Source: Branchiostoma floridae (taxonomy: Eukaryota; Chordata; Leptocardii; Amphioxiformes; Branchiostomatidae). From it: 64,000 bases of DNA. Shown here piece after piece: positions 12,301 to 26,100 of the stretch (positions within the stretch are counted from its first letter, which is position 1; each line of letters starts with the position of its first letter). Both the position numbers and the translations under genes were made by a program. The notes beneath the pieces were generated by a model, which was given only the letters and a program-made list of their open reading frames with translations, ran no database searches and was not told the DNA's origin. The stretch is from assembly GCF_000003815.2 (NCBI RefSeq), contig NC_049990.1, positions 4,682,831 to 4,746,830 of the forward strand, in the 5' to 3' direction.

Positions 12301-13812
12301 GTACACCTTCCTCCATATTGTAATTTATTAGTTAGCCATACAAATAACTGTGTTACAGTATATGCATTGGGTTTGTGTATTTCTGCTGTATGCCTTTGTG
12401 GCCATGCTGTGACATATTTTACTTCTTGTATAATGTATGAAACTGTGAAGTATGAACTGTATTATACATAAGCACTCTGAAAGTCTTTATATTAGTGTAA
12501 TTGGGTGATACAGGTTTGATAATATGACAATAATTGGGTAATGGCTTTTCTTTCACTAGCGTGGTGCAGCAATTGCTTTGTTTAGCAGTAATGGAAGCAT
12601 TTTTTTATTTCTTTTATTGAAAGGCCAATGGCATAAGTAAGAAGTGGCCATTCCAATGAAGTCATTTGTTTTTCATGATAAGGCAAAAATAACTCTAGGC
12701 AACAAATGATACCAACGACTATGTTATAGGGCTGAAAGTCTGTGCTATTCCGATACAGGTTTAAGAATGTATTTACCTACCAACTAGGTAATGTTCTTTT
12801 CGTTCACTAGGGTAATTAGAAATAGGTGCATTTTTAATGTTTTTTTTCGTGGATGGTACATTTTGTATAATTAAAAAGTGGGTACTAGTATGCCAATAAA
12901 ATTGCTTGTCTCTCGGACAAAATAACCCTTTTACATGTTGTATCAAATCATTGAGCTAAGATACCAACAGTTTTCATAACACTGATATCGACAAATTAAG
13001 GTTGCACTCTCCAAGTTCTTGTTGTAGTTTGTAGGTCCTGATCTTTTGCGTACGACCATTTGCCGATCCCCTGTATTCTTTGCTGGGTGAAAGGTCGTGT
13101 TGAAAGAAAGCTCGTTGGCCCATTGATATGTTAAATGTGGTGTGACCCTCTGGCTAACAGATACACAGGGCTGTATGGCATGTGTTTGTACAGGACTGGA
13201 TGTGTTGAAAATTAGACTCCTGTTAAAGCCTCAAGTGTTTATTTTTGTTTGTGGTTGGTTTGTTGAATCTGACAGTCACAGAAAGGAGTGTACTTTTGAT
13301 TTTGAAACACTTGCTGTTCTAGTTTGCCCAAAAAGGTAGTTGTTTTATCCACCAACTTCTCAGTTATATATTCTTGTATTTGACTTTATAAATGTTTGTG
13401 CGAACATGTGTAAAAACTTATATATGATTGAATAATGTTTGTACCGGGTACTTGTACAATGTATGTCAAAGACTTTTTGGTATTCGCTTTCGGCTAGATA
13501 CATTTGTATTGTCAGTTTGTGTTTATACTTGTTAGATTGATAGCCATATCTTTATAGTTCAGCGCTTGAAGGTAAACAATAAGATCTTACCTTATTGGTA
13601 TACCTGCAATATCTAACTCAGCTGTTCTTGTTTCTTCTGCAAACACAGAAACAACGACGGAGCCACGATGTGCAATACAACGCCATAAACGACAACGAAA
13701 TGCTGCCATGAGCGACGTAAAGAACTGGTGACTAATTACAAAAGTCTTGAAGCTGCTGCCATTGAATACCTCACGGACATATATACACTGCGGTATAGTA
13801 AGTAACTAAATA
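12301..13812. other. Upstream region of TMTC4, no repeat or gene recognised
   Basis: Mostly unique, AT-leaning DNA before the TMTC4 start codon. The only frames are short and unsupported. It is the natural place for promoter and 5' UTR; a possible acceptor (TTTCTTCTGCAAACACAG, ending about 13648) would allow a 5' non-coding exon boundary, but I see no decisive TATA, Inr or donor. Confidence 0.5.
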
Positions 13813-14195
13813 ATGACCACATACAGACATCACAAGGCTGCTAACGGAATCTCTGGCCACCACCAACCAGCCAACCGGAAAACCTCCAGCTCAAGCGACG
13901 AATACTCGCACAAAAAGGAGAAGAGAGAAGCCCCAGAATGGGACCGTTTCCTCCCCGTCCCGAAACTGTCCATAGAGAGGGCGTCGGTGACCGTATGTTT
14001 GCTTGCGCTCCTGTGTTTCTGGAGATCGTGGGACGGGGAGTTTCTGTTCGACGACTCGGAGGCGATTGTGAACAACAAGGACCTGTTGGCGGAGACGCCG
14101 GTGTGGGAGCTGTTTCAGCACGACTTCTGGGGGAAGAACCTGGCCAGCAAGACTAGCCACAAGTCCTACAGGCCGCTCACGGTGCTCACATTCAG
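13813..14195 (+). CDS. TMTC4: TMTC4 exon 1 (start codon; residues 1-128)
   Basis: Starts with ATG at 13813; an in-frame TAA at 13807-13809 makes this the first possible Met of the reading frame. The exon encodes a lysine/serine-rich cytosolic tail, a hydrophobic helix ([14 protein letters not shown]), then the luminal acidic motif [12 protein letters not shown] and HDFWG. Polymerases aside, GT-C-type mannosyltransferases use acidic residues in this first luminal loop, so the DD pair is the likely catalytic or metal site (inference). The donor is at 14196 (GTCAGG), leaving phase 2. Decayed copies of the last 50-75 bases occur at 14692-14745 plus 16748-16774, and at 16880-16917. Confidence 0.9.
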
Positions 14196-17100
14196 GTCAG
14201 GATGTTTCTTTGTTCTTGTACTTGTCCTTATATGGCTCGGTCACATAGTTGGTGCGATTGTCCTACCATCGCTAACTTGGGGCATTTTTTTAGGACAGCC
14301 ATGCATATGTGTCCTACCATGTTCAGCTGTCTTGCTGCACAAAATGCTCTCTTGAATCCTTGTGGGTGCTTGGCCCTGTCACTGCCTCCTTAGAAATCCT
14401 TTACAAAATCGTACGACGATCGTATGACCTGCATGTGACCACACCCTTACTCAGATTGCAAAATAAAATAGTTTATCTATCAGGGGTGTTCAAAACTGTC
14501 TTGTCACACGATAGTCATATTGTCAGTCACGTGAGAATTCAAAGACAAGATCTACTGTGTTGTAAAAGAGACAGAGTGCGTCTCGAAAGTTACCCAAGCA
14601 GGAAACTCTGTTGGCCAAAATTGTTTCTTTCAATATTTCAATATAATATGAAAAGCTTTGAAAATAAACCACTAAGTTAAAATATTTAGTCAGACTTCTG
14701 GGGGAAGAACTTGGCCAGCAAGACAAGCCACAAGTCCTACAGGCCCAGTGCTGTCTCCAGCGTGAAATTTATTTCCGTCCCTATCACTTGGGGGGGGGAT
14801 CGGGCCGAGCTCGCCAAACTAGGGGGGTCCGGGGGCATGCTCCCCCGGGAAAATTTGAAAATTTAAACCCCCTAAAACGCTATTTCACGTATTTTCAGAG
14901 GCAAAATTTCATTTTGCAAAGTAGGACTACCGACACCCCACGATCTCGAAACAAAAGGCTTTGTTCCGACTGCCCCGGCCCTTGGTCGGGCATTTCGCTG
15001 ACGAAATATTTTGTGCGTTAAGCAGTGTTGCGTTTACGCTCTGAACTTTGCATGGTACTTGTTTGTCGTCATTTTCACGTATTTGTTGATAATTTGTGGA
15101 TAGTTTGGGGGCTGGATAACGCCGCGGGCCGAGGTCCATTGTCATTGACGCATTTTAGCTTGTAAGATAATCGTAAGATCGTAAAGGAAGTTTACATCAC
15201 AAATTATATCACCTACCTATGTTGTCATGGTACTGATTGCTCAGTTAAGTTTCTATACTATATATTGCTTAATAACTCTTCATTTTGCTGGTGCTGTGTT
15301 ACTGTTTCTTTAACCATGAATAAATATGCATTTCTCGATAAAATTGAACACCTTACTGCTCGTCGTCCAGCACCGTCCAAAGGGTACATATTTTCAGAAG
15401 ATCGGTGGAGAATTGCCAACAGCGATCATGTTCACAGCGCTGGGTAAGAATACTGTCGCGGACTACTTCCGCATCATTTTCCGCAAAATATACAAGTTCG
15501 ATATCTGATATTTTCCCGTGAAAATAGGGTTACATTCCGCCGAAAATTATGTATGTAAGCTGTAATAGCAGCGAGTTGGAAAATGTGGCAAGACATGTCG
15601 TTACCATGGTAGCAGGTCCGGCGGCAGCATTTCTGAAGTAGCGCCTGCGACAGGGCGTGCGTGATAATTCTACAAATCCAATCAACTTCCCACCAATCAC
15701 AGGCAGCAGCGGCGTGGACAAAGCGGTAACACCATGTCAATCACGAAGAAGCGCGGCACTTTACGAACGCGGCGCTGCGAACTCGGTCCCAAATCCAAGC
15801 ACAGACGTGCGTTTGAAGATAAATGGCGCAAGAATCGGCCGTGGCTTCGTCACATCGTAGACGTAGACGGTGAGAATATGGTGTTTACCGTCTGTTTACA
15901 GTTTGAACCTCGGGAAAACGTCCTTTGTTGTAGAACTATGGAGATCACCAGTGTGACGGTTTACTGTGGCCTCCAACAAACACACGAAGGCCGAGTAAAG
16001 AAAGATAATTTCTGAACCGGCGTGTCAGGTTCATAATGAATTGCAGTTTCCCGTTAATGTTGATTTTAAAACGTACAAGGGCCGGGTGATTCCGATCGGC
16101 ATTGCAAAAAAAGGCTTTTACAATACGGAAACAAATTGGGCGGGATGCGTTCTCCGCCCACCGCCCGGGCGGCCTGCAATATGAAAAGAAGCCGATTTCT
16201 GCCAAATCCTGAACTTTCGCCAATAGGCGTGTCTGGAAAATGTTTATGAAAAGAACAGGCGTTAGACCGCGTGTTCGCCACATCATCTGTTCGAGAGTCA
16301 TGCATCCACCGGTCCCAGTAGTTTATGTTTGGACATTGGTGCTAGTTGACATTGGGACTTTATCCTAAACTTGCTAAAGAGCCACAACTGTGGTAAGGCA
16401 CAGTGGTAAGGTAAGATAACGCCGCAGCCCCGCATTCTTTTGCGCCACGTGAATAGCACGCTTTCGCGATCTCTGATGTCCACACATCTCCTTGTGTCGG
16501 GGCCGCGTTTATCTCGCAGCTTGGAACGTGGGGGCGTCGTGAAGGAAAAGGCAAAAGTCGATTAAATTTGAAGTCGGAAGCCTATTTTAGTTATTGAATC
16601 TGCCATTTTTAGCTTACGAAACTGCATTTTCATGTCATGAAATTAAGATTTTTTGGGACGGAGTGGGTGAATTTTTTTTCCGTCCCAACAAGTAAATTTC
16701 CGTCCAGGGACGGAGGGACGGGTCCTGGAGACAGCACTGTACAGGCCGCTCACGGTGCTCACATTCAGGTCAGGATGCTTCTTTTGTCTATTTCATAAAA
16801 AATGAAATGCAACCACATCTTTAGGGGGGCCCCAAGCCTTTTTCTGTAGAGCGTAATCGGTGGTTTTAATCGTAGTCTACACAAGACCTACAGGCCGCTC
16901 ACAGTACTTATGTTCAGGTCAGGACACTTCTGTTATCCATTTGATAAAAAATGAAGTGCAACCACATCCTTAAAAGTTAGATAGAGACCTTGGGTAGAAT
17001 CTCAGGGCTATTTGTGCACGGTGCACTTGTGAACGGCATTGTATTAGATTCATATTATTAGTAGAAACAGGTAATGCCACAGGCAATGGTCTACTGTAAG

Positions 17101-20100
17101 TACTTTGTCGACCAAGGGGCCTTCTGATTAGTCCGTGGTGCCTGACTTGACTTATGGCTATATGATAATTACCAATCAGCTTCATGTTGACCAAACACAG
17201 ACACACCTCACAGTTTAGCCTAACAGGTTTTGAAGCCCCAAATTACTGGCCAGCCCCAAATTGCTGTGATTTGAGCAAATTAGAGCACGCTAACGCACAA
17301 TCATGGTAATTTCACTAAGTGGCTAGCCTGGATTTGGCAAATCGAATTGGGATTCGTCTTTTGCCTGGGTGAATCCTGAATTGTGAATCCTGGTGTGAAA
17401 ATGGCCTAAATCACAGATCAGAAAAAGTAAGACTTGTCTGAAAGTTAGACATCAAGGTAAAGTTATTAAAAAGCAATTCAATCCGTACAACTTGTTACGA
17501 AAGTTTATTTTAGTAACACTGAAGAGGAGTGATGGCTGTTTGAGAGATTGAAGATCAGAGTAGAAAGTATTTCCGATTCCAAGTCCAATCCTACAATTGA
17601 AAAGGTCCCCGTGCTGTCTTCCCAGACAACGCTAATTGGCCATCTTCTCACAGTCTTCAGCCCACCTTACAAACTGCTGTCCAATTAATCAGGACCACTT
17701 TCTCCTCATTAAGCCCCAGGGGGGCTGAAGTAATTGAGGAGTATCTGTAATGAGGGAAAACAGGTGACATAATTGGCAGTTAGAATTGCCCAGTGTGTGG
17801 TGATAGTGTCCCTTGTGGTCTGGCCCAGTTTTCACTTTCTTCTGTTCAAGGTTCTTGTTATGCAGACTCCATGCGGAGGAATAAATCTTCTAATATTGAC
17901 TGTGTCCCTTGTGGTCTTATAGCCTGGGTATTATGTGATTTAGATTGCAGGGGCTCTCATACTTGTTCCCTCAAAAAGATATGAGAAAGTGAGTCTAGCA
18001 TGGCAGTTCTGGGTGAAGATCAGAGAAAGTATTTCCGATTCTAAGTCCAATCCTACAATTCAAGGTCCCAGTGCTCTCTTCCCTCCCTCCTGAACACCCT
18101 ACGAGAGCCCTGCTAGACTTCGATCCCAAGCAGGCTGGATGGCGGCGACCACGGGGGGCGCCTCGCACCCGCTGGATGGACGTTGTGACCAGAGACCTCC
18201 GCAGCATCAACATCACACCCCAGTAGGCGCAGCTAGCAGCATTGAGTAGAGGGCGGTGGAGAACTCTAGTGCACGCAGTCGGCTCTACGCACCATGTGCA
18301 AGAGGATGAGTGAGTGAGTGAGTGAGTGCTCTCTTCCCAGACAAGTGGTAAAGTAGATGGGAAAGTACTAAATTAAAGGAGATAGTTTTCCCTTCTTCAA
18401 GTTCTTGCTATGTCAGTCCTCTAATTTCAATGACTTACAATTGGCAGCATCTTAAGATTTAGCTTTTAAGTGATTGACTGATTTCCTTGTCGCATTCTTG
18501 TAATAGAATATACAAAACGCAGACCTCTGAGGCTCAGATGATGCACAGTACCTGCCGATAATGTCCCCTGTGCTCTGACCTAGTCCTCCCTTCTCTTTTC
18601 TCTGTCCTACTGAAATGATATCCACTCTAATGGAAGTTGACAACAGCTGAAAGATTCAGGATTTCCTGCCTTTTGATGTGATTGATTTCCTTGTTGTTAC
18701 ATAGAAAATGTAGACTCCTGAGGATGTTCAATACCTTCTCATGTCCCTTGTGCTTTGACCTAGTTCTCCCCTTCTGCTTGACCTGTTACCCCCAAGAAAC
18801 TCATTACAGTGTCTTTGAGAAGCCACAAGCCTTTCTTAGGAAAAGTAACCATCTGTGCTACTGAGAAAATACCTGCATTTAAGGCTTTATGGTAACTTGG
18901 GGTATTTTAAGCTCAGGATGTCATGTCAAGCCTTGGCCTCTGTTTTCAAACTGCCACAAGTGAAGAACTTACACACTTATATGTGAGTGACGTGATTGAC
19001 CAAATTCCTAGGGACATTACAGATTCATACTTTAGAATCTTTCCTCTGTATAGCCTTAGGACCATCTCCATAGTGACTGCTGGCTCAAATCTTTCGCTTT
19101 CTACTGGCCACGGATCCACGGATTTGCTGGCTATCTATGGTTTGAGCGAAAACGAAAGGATTGAGCCAGCGGTCACTATGGAGGATGGTAAGATCTATTT
19201 GCCCATTTTGAATTGGGTTATAACAAAATCTAAAAAGAAGGAAAACTAGACAAGAGATGTTTTTCACTGTTTTAATTTTTTTTGTCAACATTTCAAGAGA
19301 AATGTCATTACATTTCAAGAGACTGTCATTACAAGAGAAAAAGGAAAGAAACAGGGATGTGTCAAGCTACCCACGACAGGTTACTTGTCCCCTGAGCTCC
19401 CACCAACTAAGGCCCACTTCAAACAGACAACACTTATATAGTCGTGCGACTGTTATTGACTATTCGTTGTGGGCAACGGTTGTCTTTAGACATGCGTTCA
19501 GAGTATTGCGGGACACCCGCGGCGCAGGATTCCACTGCGGTGCGTGCGTGCGTGACCCACAGTGACCTCTTGCTTGCAAATTAAAAATGGCGGGAGAATT
19601 CTTCATTTTCGTCATGCAGCAGATTACTATTCTTTTGCTTGCAAACAAACATTGTCCCCAACAAAGAATGACACAGAGACGGGAAAATCTGGAATTAAAC
19701 CCGGCGTTCGTGGCCACCGGTGGTATTACAGATTACTACTAGTATCATGAAGGATGTAGCCACTGGTGGCGGGACATTGCGCTGGAACAGGCAGTTTCTG
19801 ATGACAAAAATACGTTTCCATTACTGACTGCATGTATATTTACGGAGAAAAATGCCCTTTCAAATAGAAAAAAAACATGCTGCAGGCTTATTTGCATATG
19901 ATCCAGTCCCGTCGCCGGCGACGATTTTTCTTTAGACATGTGAGGAATAGTCGCAGACCCCCCGCTGAAGGGTCGCGCGACTGGGTCCGAGGTGGTCGCA
20001 CGATGATTCCATAAAAACCCTCGCACGACTATTTTGATCCTCTTTAGACAGCCTAAAAATATCGTCGCCGGCAACGTTGTCTACAACAACAGTCGCACGA

Positions 20101-23100
20101 CTATGAAAGTGTTGTCTGTCTAAAGTCGGCCTAACCCACTCCTGCCAACTTGACTCCTGTCCCTTGCCATCAGTCTTGCCTGCCCCTGTTTTCCTATAAA
20201 GAGTCCTGGCAGGCGTATAGATCAGTCCTGGGGTCTGTGAAGGATGTCAGCCATGAAATCAAGTTTGTGTGGTGTGAGCTGGGACCCTCACACCCAGCTG
20301 GCCAGGCTGATTACTTATCCCACAGGACCGATGGACTGGACAGGACCTTGTACCCCGGTATTCCTCATTGGGAGGGTCTACATGGGGGGATCCCATAGCT
20401 GGGACTCTCGGCACCCAACTGGTCAGGCTGATTACTTATCCCACAGGACCAATGGACTGGACAGGACCTTATACCCCAGTATTTCTCATTGGGAGGGTCT
20501 ACATGGGGGGATCCCAGAGCTGGGACCCTCACATCCAACTGGCCAAGCTGATTACTTATCCCACAGGACCAATGGACTGGACAGGACCTTGTACCCCAGT
20601 ATTCCTCATTGGGAGGGTCTACATGGGGGGATGCCAGAGCTGGAACTCTCAGACCCAACTGGCCAAGCTGATTACTTATCCCACAGGACCGATGGACTGG
20701 ACAGGACCTTATAGCACAGTAATACTCACTGGGAGGGTCTGTATGGGGGGATCCCAGAGCTGGTACCCTCACACACAACTGGCCATGATGATTACTTATC
20801 CCACAGGACCGATGGACTGGACAGGACCTTATAGCACAGTATTCCTCATTGGGTGGGTCTGTATGGGGGAATCCCAGAGCTGGGACCCTCACACCCAACT
20901 GGCCATGATGATTACTTATCCCACAGGACCGATGGACTGGACAGGACCTTACACCCCAGTATTCCTCATTGGGAAGGTCTACATGGGGGGATCCCAGAGC
21001 TGGGACCCTCACACCCAACTGGCTAGGCTGATTACTTTAATATCCCACAGGACCAATGGACTGGACAGGACCTTGTACCCCAGTATTCCTCACTGGGACT
21101 TGCTATCAATGTGAGGGTCTGTATGGGGGGATCCCAGAGCTGGGACCCTCACACCCAACTGGTCAGGCTGATTACTTATCCCACAGGACTGATGGACTGG
21201 ACAGGACCTTACACCCCAGTATTCCTCATTGGGAGGGTCTACATGGGGGGATCCCAGAGCTTGGACCCTCACACCCAACTGGCTAGGCTGATTACTTTAA
21301 TATCCCACAGGACCAATGGACTGGACAGGACCTTATACCCCAGTATTCCTCATTGGGAGGGTCTACATGGGGGGATCCCAGAGCTGGGACCCTCACACCC
21401 AACTGGCCAAGCTGATTACTTATCCCACAGGACTGATGGACTGGACAGGACCTACCTTGGGGGCCAGCCGGGATTGGGCAGCTAGGACAGTTCATTCAGT
21501 GCCCCAAGACAGTCAGGCCCACTGATCTCCTATTAGTGCTCCAGTGAGTTTGTGCCAGAGGAGGTCCACCTGCCCTTTTCCACCAGACGGAAAATGGGGG
21601 GATCCAGAAACAGTGGACTGGACAGGACCTTATACCCTGTCATTCCTCAAGTTGGGACTTCAATCGTACAACTGTAAGTCTACATGAGGGTCTGATAGGG
21701 GGATCCCAGAAACGGTGGACTGGATAGAGGACTAGTCTTGTGCCTCAGTAAACTTCACTGTGACTTGCTGTCAATCCTAAGTCTACAAGAGGATCTGTGG
21801 ATATGGAGTGATATGGGAGCCACAACAAACTAAATAGGATAGCATAGCATCTCTCTCTTCATGTTGACATTGACAGCTTCCCCTTTGTCAGCATGAAAGC
21901 TCATCTGTCATTCTGTGTTGGTACAATCCATGTTCAACTGAAAAAGCAATATGCTTTCCTCGAATTTCAATCGCTCAAGCATCAACCTTCCTCATGTTCA
22001 TGAGTGATGTGAGTCAATGACTCGGAAATGAAAGTTACAAATTTCTTCAATGTACTTTCTTTGCTGAAAAATTCGAAAATAAAAAAAATGGGAAAATTTG
22101 TAGAGTAGAGTCCTTCGGTTAGTCAGGAATCTCGCTCCAGTTGAAGCTGCTCCTCTCTTCAGTCAGCATACTGACATATTGGGTTTATGTGGTTTGTCCA
22201 GAGCTCTGTAGTTATAATCATCGGGTATATTTTGCCAGCCAGTAGGTACCCAAAGTACGAGTAATGTGGCTGTTTAATGTGGTCGAGGCACCTCCTCGAG
22301 CACGGGACCCCGTTTTACGTCCCTCCCGGAAGACGATTTCGTGGAAAGCTTTGTGAGGCTACAGCAATCGGGACGTCCTTGGTTGGTCCCCCATCCAAGA
22401 ACTGTTCGGACTGTCGCGTTGCTTAACTTCCGAGATCGACGGATCGGATGCACCAATGCCCCACGTGGCCGTAGCTCAGTTATACATGACGGGATGATTT
22501 TCCATAACTTTGTATAACCTTATACAGTTCACTTCTCTCTTCGCTATGCAATAATATCATCACAATACGCCTCCCTGTCCGCGTGATCTCCCTCATGCAG
22601 AACTAGTCCACAAATCAAATCGGTGTCACCTTATATGACCCCTACACCCAACTGACCATGCTGATTGCAAATCCCCCATGACCATTCCTCATGGGGACTT
22701 AGGCCTGATGGATTTAGGAGTCCTGTCAAGAAGAAAATTAAGGCTCCTCCAGGATTTGTGTCTTGTCTCAGGTATTACCATTACTCTAGACATAGGGACC
22801 CTTATAACAGAATCATCAGTTTGGAATTTTACGGAGACACTGGCAATTGTGAAGATGTTACAGCTAATATCAACTTTCATAATTCTTTTGGGTACCCTAT
22901 TACTATCACTCTACAAATTAATGCTTAAAGATGTTGTTTTCAAACCCTTCTCAAGTCTTTTCCTCTAGGATTTGTGTCTTGTCTCAGGTATTACCATTAG
23001 TCTTGGAGACAGGGACCCTTGTAACAGAATCATCATTTGGGAATTTAAGGGAGACACAGGCAATTCTGTCAAGAAGAAAATTAAGGCTCCTCAAGGATTT

Positions 23101-26100
23101 GTGTCTTGTCTCAGGTATTACCATTAGTGTAGAGACAGGGATTCTTATAATGTCAGAATCATCATTTTGGATTTTTACAGAGACACTGGCAATTCTGTCA
23201 AGAAGAAAATTAAGGCTCCTCCAGGATTTCAGTCTTGTCTCAGGTATTACCATTAGTGTAGAGACAGGGATTCTTATAATGTCAGAATCATCATTTTGGA
23301 TTTTTACAGAGACACTGGCAATTGTGAAGATACTGGCAATAGATTGTGAAGACATTACAGCTAAAATCAACTCTCATAATTCTTCAGAGTACCTTTAGTT
23401 ATTACTATCACTATACAAAAATAAGGCTTTTCCAGGATTTGTGTCTTGTCTCGTTTCAGGTATTACCATTAGTCGGGAAACAGGTACCCTCGTAACAGAA
23501 TCATCTTTTGGGAATTTAAGGGAGACACTGGCAATTCTGTCAAGAAGAAAATTAAGGCTCCTCAAGGATTTGTGTCTTGTCTCAGGTGTTACCATTAGTC
23601 TGAAGACAGGGACCCTTGTAACAGAATTACATTTTGGATTTTTAGGGAGACACTGACAATTCTGTCAAGAAGAAAATGAAGGCTCCTTCAGGATTTGTGT
23701 CTTGTCTCAGGTATTATCATTAGTAGGGTTCAGGGACCCTTGGAACAGAATCATCATTTTGGATTTTTAGGGAGACACTGGCAATTGTGAAGACGTTACA
23801 GGTGACATCAACTCTATTTATACTTAAATTTCTTCTGGGTACCTTTATTTACTATCACTCTACAAATTAAGGCTCCTCCAGGACTTGTGTCTTGTCTCAC
23901 ATATTACCATTAGTCTGGAGGAAGGGACCCTTGTAATGTCAGAATCATCATTTTGGATTTTTACGGAGACACTGTTCTGTCAAGAAGAAAATTAAGGCTC
24001 TTCTAGGATTTGTGTCTTGTCTCAGGTATTACCATTAGTCTTGGGACAGGGACACTTGTAAAGGAATCATCATTTTGGATTTGTATGAAGAGTCAGACAC
24101 ATGATGTAACAGGTAACATCAACTCTCATAATTCTTCAGGATACTGTTTTACTGTCACTCTACAACTTAAGGCTCCTTCAAGATTTGTGTCTTGTCTCAG
24201 GTATTATCATTAGTCTGGAGACTGGGACACTTGTAATGTCAGAGTCATCATTTTGGATTTTTACGGAGACACTGGCAATTGTGAGGACATTACAGCTAAA
24301 ATCAACTCTCATAATTCTTCTGAGTAGTAATTCTTCTGGGTCTTATTACTATCACTCTACATTAAAAGGATGCTCTGGGATTTGTGTCTTGTCTCAGGTA
24401 TTACTATTAGGTATTACCTGGAGACAGGGGCCCCTATAATGTCAGAATCATCATTTTGGATTTTTATGGAGACTCTGGCAATTGTGAAGGCGTTACAGGT
24501 AATATCAACAGTCTCTCATAATTCTTCTGGATAGCCTGTTACTGTCACGGCTACTTCAGGATTTGTGTCTTGTCTCAGGTATTATCATAGTAGTCTGGAG
24601 ACAGGGACCCTTGTAACAGAATCATCAGTTGGGATTTTTTGGGAGACACTGGCAATTCTGTCAAGAAGAAAATTAAGGCTCCTCAAGGATTTGTGTCTTG
24701 TCTCAGGTATTACCATTAGTCTGGAGACAGAGACTCTTATAACAGAATCATCATTTTGGATTTTTATGGGAGACACCAGCAATTGTGAAGACGTTACAGC
24801 TAACATCAACAGTTACTCGCATATTCCTCTGGGTACCCTATTACTGTCACTCTACAAAAATGGCATTATCAAGCCCTTTTCCTCTAGGGTAGGATTTCTG
24901 TCTTGTCTTGTGTGACAGATATTACCATTACTTTAGTCTGGAGACAGGGATCCTTGTAATGTCAGAATCATCATTTTGGATTTTTATGGGGACACTGGCA
25001 ATATATTGTGAAGACGTTACAGCTAACATCAACAGTTACTCTCATACTCTTTTGGGAACCCAATTACTATTATTCTGCAAAAATGGTGTTATCAAGGTCT
25101 TCTTAAGAAAGTTTACCTTGAAGTTTCACACCTGGATATCTGCATATTAAAAAAGGGTAAAGCAGTCATTCTCAGTTGAAGTGAAGCATGATGCTTTTTT
25201 CAAGTAGCTAGTGTAGTGTTCTAGTCAGCGTCCATCCTTCTGTCCATTGACAGAATTTTGCTGCTGGGGATGGACAAAAATTTTGCCCATATTGTCCTCT
25301 GTGACGGACAAAAATCGGCATGTAAAAATGCCATTGAACCAATTAGAGTCTACAAGCAAACTTTGCCCCTTAAAATACAGGAAATAGCATTTCAGAGGGT
25401 CTAGATTTTAAAACGTGCTCCCAAAGCACCCTAGGATTGTTGCACCTTCAGCGCTCAACAGGTTTTCCAAATTCAAAATCCTGGGGGCGAAAAAAAATTC
25501 AGGCTGGCTAGAACAGTGAGCTAGTGATAGTAGCATGCCTGAGGATGAACCTGTCAGTGTCAGTCTGTACACACTTGATGTCCTCCTCATGGCAGATGTA
25601 GACAAGGGCGCCAACTTACATTCTAGTTTCAGGCTGGCTAGAACACTGAACGAGTGATAGTAGCATGCCTGAGGATGAGCCTTTCAGTGTCAGTCTTTAC
25701 ACACTTGATGTCCGCCTCATGGCAGACATAGACAAGGGCGCCAACATATATCCAACTGCTCCTGGGAGACTAATTAGAAGTCATGGCCAGATCACCCCGA
25801 GACGGATCCGTCATCTTGGTGCTGACAAACGGGACTGGAGGAAGCTTACAGCCTGCAGCGCAGCCGACGGACGATGATAATGCAGCTTCAGTATGGCTCG
25901 TATATTCAGCCATGCACCCCTACCTACCTTGTCCCTTGACCTCCTTGTCGTTGGGTGGAAAACGTAGACATGAAGATGGAGAGTTGTCTCCAGGCCTGTC
26001 TGTATCTTACTACAGTCAGCCTTTCCTGCAGATTGAGGGATGTCCATTCTATCAGGGCTTGAAATACTTTTTTCTGTCTACCTGCACTTTTGACATTACC

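Noticed and set aside
18923-19249. 108-codon frame as a small gene
   Set aside because: Its second half is made by a foldback MITE (19061-19189), and no homologous domain is recognisable.
20365-21114. Overlapping 248- and 217-codon frames on opposite strands
   Set aside because: Both arise because the minisatellite period (120) is divisible by three; neither has a domain or codon-use signal.
22385-22460. 5S rRNA gene on the minus strand
   Set aside because: Only about 75-100 bases resemble 5S, with many substitutions and an unrelated body attached; the copy at 29370-29450 is the same. A SINE-like origin explains both better.
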